Source: Campylobacterales bacterium (GTDB lineage: Bacteria; Campylobacterota; Campylobacteria; Campylobacterales; QNZT01). From it: 12,791 bases of DNA. Positions 1-5,584 of the stretch are shown here, piece after piece; position 1 is the first letter of the stretch; every line of letters starts with the position of its first letter. The stretch covers positions 1 to 12,791 of the forward strand of contig JALWKJ010000182.1 in assembly GCA_027081495.1 (NCBI GenBank). Direction: 5' to 3'. Position numbers and translations under genes: made by a program. The notes below the pieces were generated by a model. It worked only from the letters and a program-made list of their open reading frames with translations. It did not search any database and had not been told where the DNA came from.

Positions 1-185
1 ACGAAGCCTATAATCTGCACTTAAGCGACAAACGGGCAAAAAAAGTCAAAGCGTATCTTATCGAACTTGGAGTTGAAAAGAACATATTGACCGCTAAAGG
101 GTTTGGATCTTCAAATCCCATAGCAAGCAACAACACAAAAGAGGGAAGAATTCAAAATAGACGAGTAGTGATAAAAATAAAATAA
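1..185 (+). CDS. OmpA/Pal-family outer-membrane protein, C-terminal end (5' part outside window)
   Basis: The reading frame starting at base 3 gives 60 residues and then TAA at 183-185. It reads as the second half of an OmpA-like peptidoglycan-binding domain: YNLHLSDKRAKKVKAYL, then a glycine-rich turn (GFGSSNPIASN), then the diagnostic ending EGRIQNRRVVIKIK. In this family the N-x2-L-S-x2-R-A helix and the N-R-R-V strand form the diaminopimelate-binding fold that tethers the outer membrane to the cell wall. The start, signal peptide and any lipobox lie outside the window, so Pal, an OmpA-type porin and a MotB-like protein cannot be told apart. The gene converges on napD, whose stop is 53 bases away. 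Domain assignment is secure; the exact protein is not known. Confidence 0.85.
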   Translation, partial: EAYNLHLSDKRAKKVKAYLIELGVEKNILTAKGFGSSNPIASNNTKEGRIQNRRVVIKIK

Positions 186-198
186 TACCTATTTCGTA

Positions 199-223
199 AG
201 CGCCGCAAGAAATTTACGGCGCT
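199..223. terminator. GC-rich stem-loop between convergent genes, possible terminator
   Basis: AGCGCCG at 199-205 pairs perfectly with CGGCGCT at 217-223 around an 11-nt loop, in the 53-bp gap between the convergent OmpA-type gene and napD. Its position suits a shared bidirectional terminator. Neither strand has a clear run of T directly after the stem: the plus side reads AAAAATC and the minus side TACGAAAT. It is therefore not a textbook intrinsic terminator. The gap contains nothing else visible. Confidence 0.4.
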
Positions 224-238
224 AAAAATCGGCTAGAA

Positions 239-586
239 TTAAAATTTTTTTCTAAGATCTCCGTTATAAACGATATCTTTTACATCTATCGTATCGTCGT
301 TTAACATCGATGGAACCGCGTCGGCCGCTTCTAGCTTTTTTATTTCGCCGTCGAGCTCTTCTTGATAACTCATCATCATGTCGGCGGTGATAACGCCCGG
401 AGCCTTTTGAATCTTTGTCAATTTTTTAATCTCCTCTTCAACGCCCTCGCCTTCGATAGTTACTATAATCTTACCCAGCTTTTGTTCGCCGAAATGGTAA
501 TCGCATATATCGCTATTTTCGCACCACTGTTTTACGGAATCGAAATTCTCTTGTTTGCATTGGATAACAATGCTTGAAATATTCAT
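239..586 (-). CDS. napD: NapD, cytoplasmic chaperone for the nitrate reductase catalytic subunit
   Basis: Encodes 115 residues. NapD binds the twin-arginine signal peptide of NapA in the cytoplasm and holds back export until the Mo cofactor is in place. The N-terminus MNISSIVIQC matches the beta strand that opens NapD proteins. The middle (GKIIVTIEGE and a following KAPGVITADMMMSYQEE segment) fits the rest of the small ferredoxin-like fold. A charged tail of roughly 30 residues follows, so the protein is longer than the enterobacterial form (about 87 residues). The ATG start is well supported by AAGGAG, which overlaps the napL stop (TAAGGAGAAAATATC-ATG). It is the last gene of the nap operon, as usual in Campylobacterota. 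Confidence 0.88.
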   Translation of the reverse strand: MNISSIVIQCKQENFDSVKQWCENSDICDYHFGEQKLGKIIVTIEGEGVEEEIKKLTKIQKAPGVITADMMMSYQEELDGEIKKLEAADAVPSMLNDDTIDVKDIVYNGDLRKKF

Positions 587-598
587 GATATTTTCTCC

Positions 599-1555
599 TT
601 ATTTGTTTAATCTCCACATATTTACGGTATTATCGTCACTCGAGGAAAACAATATCTTTTGAGTTTTAAATACGATAGTATTTAGCGTGCTCTTTTGACC
701 TTTTAATATCGCTATATTCTCTTTCGAAGGCAATTTGTATATAAAAATATCATTCTCCTCATCCATGGTAAATGCCGCTTCTTTTGCACCGGGACTCAAA
801 GCCGCCGCATATATGAGAAAGTTTGCTTGTATAAAATCTCCTTTAGAGGTTTTAAGATCGTAAATCGAAGCCCTTCTATCTTGTCCCGCCCCGACTACGA
901 CATCGGCTTTAAAATCAACTTTATATACATTGTCTTTATTGATACCTTTTAGTTTTTTTATAATTTTTCCGTCTTTTACATTTACTATGTTTATTTCACC
1001 GCTTTCACAACCAAAAGCCGCCATAGATCTATCTTCATTCAACGCAAAATCGGAAAATTTTGAAGGAGAGAGTTGATGCCTGTAAACCTCTTTTTTTTTA
1101 TTTAGATCATAAATAGCAACTTCATCTCCTAAAAATCCAAAAAGAATATGATCTTTATCAATAAACCTTGCCTTTATTATGGCGTCTTTATCTTTTGCTG
1201 ATATGATTTTTTTAGTGGCGTTGTCTTCGCAAATCCAAAGATCGGAGTATCCTCCCTCGCCGCTATCGCTTAAAAGCAGATATCTGCCATCCTCAAAATC
1301 GACGCTAAATACCTTTGCGTCTATACTCTCTCCCATGAAATCTTTGATTTTCGGAAGTTGTATCTTTTTGACAAACTTATCATTTTCATAATCATAAACC
1401 AGTAAATTACCGCCGTTAGTACCTAAATATAAAAAACCATTTTTCAAAACCATATCTTTAACCGGAAAACCGGCATCTATCTGCCGATAAGGTTTATACT
1501 CGATTGCCGCGATTAAATAACAACTAAGCGTTATAAAAAAAAGTATCTTTTTCAA
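599..1555 (-). CDS. napL: NapL, secreted WD40-like beta-propeller protein of the nap operon
   Basis: Encodes 318 residues. The N-terminus MKKILFFITLSCYLIAAIEY looks like a Sec signal peptide, so the protein is probably periplasmic. The rest is made of repeated beta-strand blades with WD40/quinoprotein-type phrases, for example GFLYLGTNGGNLLVYD, MAAFGCESGEINIVNV, VVGAGQDRRASIYD and ILFSSSDDNTVNMWRL at the C-terminus. NapL is an accessory protein found in epsilonproteobacterial nap clusters; its precise role is unsettled. The start is TTG (1555-1553), inside a TTGA overlap with the upstream stop. The next in-frame methionine is past residue 30 and would remove the signal peptide. It lies between the acidic unknown protein and napD. 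Confidence 0.85.
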   Translation of the reverse strand: MKKILFFITLSCYLIAAIEYKPYRQIDAGFPVKDMVLKNGFLYLGTNGGNLLVYDYENDKFVKKIQLPKIKDFMGESIDAKVFSVDFEDGRYLLLSDSGEGGYSDLWICEDNATKKIISAKDKDAIIKARFIDKDHILFGFLGDEVAIYDLNKKKEVYRHQLSPSKFSDFALNEDRSMAAFGCESGEINIVNVKDGKIIKKLKGINKDNVYKVDFKADVVVGAGQDRRASIYDLKTSKGDFIQANFLIYAAALSPGAKEAAFTMDEENDIFIYKLPSKENIAILKGQKSTLNTIVFKTQKILFSSSDDNTVNMWRLNK

Positions 1556-1899
1556 CTCTCAAGCTCTCTCTCGACGATATCGATAACCGCTTTTGCCACG
1601 CCCTCTTCGTCTAATGCGCTTTTTACGCCGTATAAATCCTCTTCGGAAGCAAAAAAAGTTTCAAACTCTTTGGCATTTGATAGTCTGTTAACGACATTTT
1701 GAAGTTTATCGCTTCCAAGCGCATCTTGGACTCTTTGAGTCAAATAGATTAAAAAATTAAACTCGCTCGGATCGAATACATCAAATTCGTCGGAATCGAT
1801 ATCGTCGTAATTTTCATCGACTACGACCAAATCTCTTATATCGTAAACCTTTTCTTCTATTTTAGAAATCAAATTCGGATATTGTTGCTCTAAACTCAT
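1552..1899 (-). CDS. Acidic 115-residue protein of unknown function in the nap operon
   Basis: I do not recognise a family. The frame is open from 1953, but the start chosen is ATG at 1899. It overlaps the napF stop as ATGA and has a clear AAGGAG ribosome site (GAAGGAGCAGAT-ATG), whereas the upstream start would bury 18 codons inside napF. The 115-residue product has no signal peptide, membrane segment or cysteine cluster. It is strongly acidic: by hand count 29 Asp/Glu against 10 Lys/Arg. A dense acidic stretch covers about residues 28-46 (DENYDDIDSDEFDVFD), followed by predicted helices (FNFLIYLTQRVQDAL, AVIDIVERELES). It is probably a soluble cytoplasmic all-alpha protein. Its coupling to napF and napL by 4-nt overlaps implies a role in Nap maturation or assembly; this is inference only. 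Confidence 0.85.
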   Translation of the reverse strand: MSLEQQYPNLISKIEEKVYDIRDLVVVDENYDDIDSDEFDVFDPSEFNFLIYLTQRVQDALGSDKLQNVVNRLSNAKEFETFFASEEDLYGVKSALDEEGVAKAVIDIVERELES

Positions 1900-2423
1900 A
1901 TCTGCTCCTTCTTTATCGGTAATGAAACATAATCGATAGCTTTGGAAGGACATCTGCTAAGACAAAAACCGCAGGCCGTACATAGCTTAGTATCTATGAC
2001 GGGATTAAACAAACCGTTAAAAAGTATCGCGTCGTCGATGCAAGGCTCTTTACATGAAAAACAGACGACACCGTTATGCGCGACGCAATCTTTTGTCGAA
2101 ATAACGAATTTTGCGTTAATATTTTGGCTCGTTAATGTATTTTCAAGACTCAAAACGCCCAAATCGCATTTTTTTGCACACTCTTGACAAAAAGTGCAGC
2201 CGCTTTTATTAAAATTCAAAATCGGCGTGCCGTCGGCTCTTATGACTATTATCTTCTCTTCGCAAACGCTCGCGCATGACTTATCGCCGCATTTGACGCA
2301 TAAAGAGATAAACTCTTCTTCGCACTTTGCATAAGGAGGTCTTAACGACGCCTCGTTCTTTTCGTCGGCGATCTTATTAAGCGGTTTTTTAAAGGCTGTC
2401 AAAAAATCGCGACGGCTCGACAC
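1896..2423 (-). CDS. napF: NapF, ferredoxin-type protein for NapA maturation
   Basis: Encodes 175 residues with four cysteine groups: C42/45/50/54, C76/79/82/86, C113/121/124/128 and C148/151/154/158. The third is atypical, with a CVAHNGVVCFSC spacing that resembles the third group of NapG and that of E. coli NapF. NapF is a mainly cytoplasmic iron-sulfur protein that interacts with NapA and is thought to help load its [4Fe-4S] cluster before export. The N-terminus MSSRRDFLTAF carries a twin-arginine-like motif but no hydrophobic stretch follows, so export is unlikely. The start is GTG at 2423-2421, overlapping the upstream stop as TAGTG. The protein has no internal methionine, so GTG is the only reasonable start. 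Downstream it overlaps the acidic protein gene by ATGA. Confidence 0.9.
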   Translation of the reverse strand: MSSRRDFLTAFKKPLNKIADEKNEASLRPPYAKCEEEFISLCVKCGDKSCASVCEEKIIVIRADGTPILNFNKSGCTFCQECAKKCDLGVLSLENTLTSQNINAKFVISTKDCVAHNGVVCFSCKEPCIDDAILFNGLFNPVIDTKLCTACGFCLSRCPSKAIDYVSLPIKKEQI

Positions 2424-3178
2424 TACTGTACGCCCTCGTTTATGGTGTCGATAAGATTAGAACCGTTTTGAGTTCCCTCCGATCTAAAATCAGGCGCAAA
2501 ATTGTTTTTTACGATCGCATCTTGTGTCGATTGAGGCACATGACACTGAGAGCAGTTAAAACGACCGGGATAGAGATCATTAAGTTTTCTAGCGACTATT
2601 TTAATATCGCTCGTATTGGAAATCGCCAAGCCCTCTTTGAGAATTTCGCCGTTTTCACCAAGTTCGGTCATAGGTCTAAAATTCGTAAAGTGAGACGGCG
2701 GTATAGGCGTAGCTTTGACGCCCGGCGCGACATCGGGCATATGACAACTAAGACAGGCGTTGTTGTTTTTTGTTATAGGAAGAAGCGTTTTGACGCTGTG
2801 AGGTATCATCGGAGGGGCGTTTTCAAAAGCTCTTTGTATTTTTTTGGAACTTCCCGGGGCGCTGGCTATATATTGCGTTTTATCCGCCGCGGTACCCTCC
2901 TCGCTATAAAGGCTTGTTTTTCTAAGTCCTAAAGACTCCTCGCTAACGGAGTTTTCGGATAAAATACCGGTATCGATTTTTTTATCCTCAATACCTTCAA
3001 GAGCTTTGGCGTCTATCGGTTCGCTTTTTTGTAAATTCTCTTTTTTAACGCTACTTGTAACTTTTCCCGATTTTATAAGATTCGCCAATTCATTAACTCT
3101 TTGCATATCCATCGCATTAAGAGAGCCTAATGTAAAAAGAGTGATCGTTATCGATATGAATATAATTTTTGTTAACAT
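2423..3178 (-). CDS. Second NapB-type dihaem cytochrome c with an N-terminal extension
   Basis: Encodes 251 residues: a Sec signal peptide (MLTKIIFISITITLFTLGSLNA), then a NapB-like domain with two haem c sites, C142LSCH and C209SQCH. Candidate distal ligands are His127 (PPMIPHSVK) and His163 (PSHFTNF). From about residue 77 it aligns without gaps to the start of the upstream napB product (shared SEESLGLRKT, RAFENAPPMIPHSVK, ATPIPP), so the two genes are tandem paralogues. The extra 50 or so residues (about 23-76) are hydrophilic and helix-prone (RVNELANLIKSGK) with no match I recognise. The ATG has a good site (GAGGTGAAAAA-ATG). It may be a second electron carrier to NapA or feed another periplasmic enzyme. 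Confidence 0.9.
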   Translation of the reverse strand: MLTKIIFISITITLFTLGSLNAMDMQRVNELANLIKSGKVTSSVKKENLQKSEPIDAKALEGIEDKKIDTGILSENSVSEESLGLRKTSLYSEEGTAADKTQYIASAPGSSKKIQRAFENAPPMIPHSVKTLLPITKNNNACLSCHMPDVAPGVKATPIPPSHFTNFRPMTELGENGEILKEGLAISNTSDIKIVARKLNDLYPGRFNCSQCHVPQSTQDAIVKNNFAPDFRSEGTQNGSNLIDTINEGVQ

Positions 3179-3236
3179 TTTTTCACCTCAAAAAATTTTT
3201 TACAAAACGGTAAACAATACCTGCTTTGCAGAAAAT

Positions 3237-3269
3237 TTTTTACAAGGGAAGATTATTCCCTTGTAAAAA
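3237..3269 (-). terminator. 14-bp stem-loop between the two napB genes (attenuator or partial terminator)
   Basis: Positions 3237-3250 pair perfectly with 3256-3269 around a 5-nt loop. The core is ACAAGGGAA/TTCCCTTGT, flanked by A and T runs, and it starts 7 nt past the napB stop. Read on the minus strand, a GC-containing core is followed by an A-run paired with T and then TTTT, so it resembles a terminator that would reduce, rather than block, transcription into the second napB and the genes after it. It could instead protect the 3' end of the upstream mRNA. Confidence 0.6.
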
Positions 3270-3276
3270 TTTTAAC

Positions 3277-3894
3277 TTAATCGACACCTTCATTCATCAC
3301 ATCAAGAAGATTCGATCTCTTCTTTTCATCCGGTTTTCTAAATTCGGGTTGAAAAGTATTATTAACTACAGGAGCGATTTGAGCCTGTGGAGCGTGACAC
3401 TGCGTACAATTGAAACGACCTTGATAAAGCGTATGCAATTTTTTCGCTTTCGCAAGCTTTATATCGCTTGTGTTTCCGATATCTCGACCAAGCACTTTTC
3501 CCTCTTTTATAACTTCTCCGCCCTTCATGACGGTTTTAGGTCTAAAATCGGTAAAGTGCGTCGGAGGAATAGGCGTAGCTTTGACGCTCGGCGCGACTTC
3601 AGGCATATGACATCCAAGACATGCGTTGTTAGCTTTTGTTATAGGCAAAAGTCCTTTTACGCTGTGTGGAATCATCGGTGGCGCGTTTTCAAAAGCTCTG
3701 TCGAAAGTTTTTGCTTTTCCGGGCGCTACGGTAGTATATTTACCTTCGTCCGGTTTTGTGTTGTCTTCGGTATAGAGGTTGGTTTTTCTAAGTCCTAACG
3801 ACTCTTCCGAAACGGTTCCCGTCGCGGAAGCGCAACCGACAGCGGTAATCGCTATCAGTGACAATAGACCAACCCATGATTTTTTCATTTTCAT
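3277..3894 (-). CDS. napB: NapB, dihaem cytochrome c subunit of periplasmic nitrate reductase
   Basis: Encodes 205 residues. NapB passes electrons from the NapGH quinol dehydrogenase to NapA in the periplasm. Two haem c motifs are present, C92LGCH and C163TQCH, with candidate distal histidines His77 (MIPHSVK) and His113 (PTHFTDF). The N-terminus MKMKKSWVGLLSLIAITAVG is a signal sequence followed immediately by Cys21 (AVGC-ASATG). This Cys belongs to no haem site and sits where a lipoprotein cysteine would, so membrane anchoring is possible. The ATG lies 2 nt past the napH stop with AAAGGAG well placed. The product is closest to the canonical NapB in length; its longer paralogue follows after a 98-nt gap with a hairpin. 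Confidence 0.93.
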   Translation of the reverse strand: MKMKKSWVGLLSLIAITAVGCASATGTVSEESLGLRKTNLYTEDNTKPDEGKYTTVAPGKAKTFDRAFENAPPMIPHSVKGLLPITKANNACLGCHMPEVAPSVKATPIPPTHFTDFRPKTVMKGGEVIKEGKVLGRDIGNTSDIKLAKAKKLHTLYQGRFNCTQCHAPQAQIAPVVNNTFQPEFRKPDEKKRSNLLDVMNEGVD

Positions 3895-3896
3895 AG

Positions 3897-4715
3897 TTAC
3901 TCTCCTTTAATATCTTTTATAACATTTCTTATAGCAAATTCAAGTGCGTCATCATCACACACATCTACACATCTACCGCAATTGGTGCATTCGATCATCG
4001 TAACAAATTCGCTTCGTTTACCGATCATATTAAGCACCTGAGTTTCCGGGCAGACATCCTTACACTTTAAACATAGCGTGCAGTTTTCGCTGTTGTGGTT
4101 TACTCGAAAAAGGTTAAATTTTCCTATTATCGAATAGACGCCGCCAAGCGGACATATATGTCCGCACCATCCGTTCTTAAGAACAAACAGATCAAACAAA
4201 AATATCGATACCAAAAGTCCTAATCCCGCTCCAAAACCGAAAATTACGCCTCGATTTAAAATCGTGATAGGACTGATTATCTCAAATGCCGCAATACCGC
4301 TTATAAACGAAACGATAAGCGCCAAAATGATCGCATAATAGCGAATATTTCTACTCGCCCACATTTTTCGCTCGATTTTATCAAGATATAAAACCCGTCT
4401 AAGCCAATCGGCAAAATCGGTTATTAAATTTACCGGACAAACCCAGCTGCAAAACGCCCTGCCTCCGATAAGAGCGTAAAAAAGAGCGATTATAACTCCT
4501 CCGACAAGAACATTCACGCCTAATGCGGCGCCCGCGGAGAACATTTGCAAAATAGCAAACGGATCGCTAAGCGGAATCGTTGCAAAAAGCGACGAACTGG
4601 ACAGATCTCCGGTTAAAACTTTCCAACCGTAAACATTGCCGCCAAAATAGAGCAAAAGCAGAGAAATTTGCGTTATTCTTCTTAAAATAAGATATTTATA
4701 ATTACTCCACTTCAT
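3897..4715 (-). CDS. napH: NapH, membrane iron-sulfur subunit of the NapGH quinol dehydrogenase
   Basis: Encodes 272 residues from the ATG. About four membrane segments (near 11-30, 62-82, 125-148 and 158-178) precede a cytoplasmic ferredoxin domain. Two membrane-proximal motifs typical of the NapH/NosR/CcoG group are seen, C89SWVC93P and C184GHIC188P. Two [4Fe-4S] sites follow: C212/215/218/222 and C243/246/249/253. In organisms without NapC, NapH with NapG takes electrons from quinol. The chosen start is ATG at 4715, which overlaps the napG stop as TGATG and has GGAG five nt upstream. An in-frame TTG one codon earlier is possible but less well placed. napB begins 2 nt after the stop. Confidence 0.93.
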   Translation of the reverse strand: MKWSNYKYLILRRITQISLLLLYFGGNVYGWKVLTGDLSSSSLFATIPLSDPFAILQMFSAGAALGVNVLVGGVIIALFYALIGGRAFCSWVCPVNLITDFADWLRRVLYLDKIERKMWASRNIRYYAIILALIVSFISGIAAFEIISPITILNRGVIFGFGAGLGLLVSIFLFDLFVLKNGWCGHICPLGGVYSIIGKFNLFRVNHNSENCTLCLKCKDVCPETQVLNMIGKRSEFVTMIECTNCGRCVDVCDDDALEFAIRNVIKDIKGE

Positions 4716-5563
4716 CAATACTCCAGATCCATATTTAAATAATCCTGCGGCTTTTTTTCACTTCTTTTCGTATGAGTAGTTACATCTTTTCCGACTCTCT
4801 CTTCTACTCTTTGTTGATCTTTCGTATCCCATCCTTTGACATAATGACTTCCCGGCTTTCCAAGAGCGATTTCGCGAGGCAATACGAATATTGCGGCTTT
4901 TTCGGTTACGCAAGCTTTCTCACACAAACCGCATCCCGTACACGCGTTCATAACGACCACCGGCTTTAAAAAAGCGTGTTTGCCCGTTCTTTCGTTCCTA
5001 TCGTATTCCAGTTTTATAGCGACATCAAGCAACGGGCACGCGCGATAACAAGCATCGCACTGAATACCCCAAAAAGCTATACACGAATTTTGATCTACTA
5101 CCGCCAATCCCATATCCATCATCTGCGGATCAAGCTCGTTTTTCTCATTCGTCACCAAAAGAGGATCGAGAGCTCCGCTAGGGCATACGGGAACGCAAGG
5201 AATATCCTCACACATATAGCAAGGTACATCTCTTGGCGTAAAAAACGGCGTGCCTATCGTTACGCTATCTTGCGCCTTCGCCATTTTAAGGGTTGCCGGA
5301 CGCGCTTTGTTCGTCTCTTTGTCTATATTGCTTGGACGATTCAAACATGCTTCACTGCATAAACCGCATTTGATACAAGTGCGTAAAAACTCCTCTTCTT
5401 TTATGGCGGCAGGAGGTCTGAGAGTGAGTGGCGAACTTTTCGCCTTGGCGGCATATCCGGTCCATAATAATCCACCCATCGCCCCAAGACCGATATTTTG
5501 CGCCATTAGCGTAAAAAACTTACGCCTTGGCGTAATCGGGGGCTTTTTATCCTCTTTGCTCAC
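4715..5563 (-). CDS. napG: NapG, Tat-exported ferredoxin-type subunit of the NapGH quinol dehydrogenase
   Basis: Encodes 282 residues. A twin-arginine signal (TPRRKFFTLMAQNIGLGAMG) leads to the periplasmic side. Four cysteine groups follow, suited to [4Fe-4S] clusters: C63/66/69/73, C115/118/123/127, C161/169/172/176 and C208/211/214/218. NapG accepts electrons from NapH and hands them to NapB. The start is GTG (5563-5561), with AAAGG 7 nt upstream; the first internal ATG (residue 20) would destroy the Tat motif. The C-terminal 50 residues are hydrophilic and lack cysteines. It lies 21 nt downstream of napA and overlaps napH. Confidence 0.93.
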   Translation of the reverse strand: MSKEDKKPPITPRRKFFTLMAQNIGLGAMGGLLWTGYAAKAKSSPLTLRPPAAIKEEEFLRTCIKCGLCSEACLNRPSNIDKETNKARPATLKMAKAQDSVTIGTPFFTPRDVPCYMCEDIPCVPVCPSGALDPLLVTNEKNELDPQMMDMGLAVVDQNSCIAFWGIQCDACYRACPLLDVAIKLEYDRNERTGKHAFLKPVVVMNACTGCGLCEKACVTEKAAIFVLPREIALGKPGSHYVKGWDTKDQQRVEERVGKDVTTHTKRSEKKPQDYLNMDLEY

Positions 5564-5584
5564 TGCTTCGCCTTTGCTTTTATT

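Noticed and set aside
1900..1953. Upstream extension of the acidic protein (18 extra codons)
   Set aside because: It lies inside napF, and the ATG at 1899 has an ATGA overlap and a good ribosome site, so the shorter form is preferred.
2468..2932. Open frame on the plus strand (154 codons) opposite the second napB
   Set aside because: Its translation resembles the antisense frame of the first napB, as expected for paralogous genes; it is a shadow, not a second gene pair.
3226..3798. Long open frame on the plus strand (190 codons) opposite napB
   Set aside because: It runs antisense to a clear dihaem cytochrome gene, has no recognisable domain, and arises from the codon use of the gene below it.
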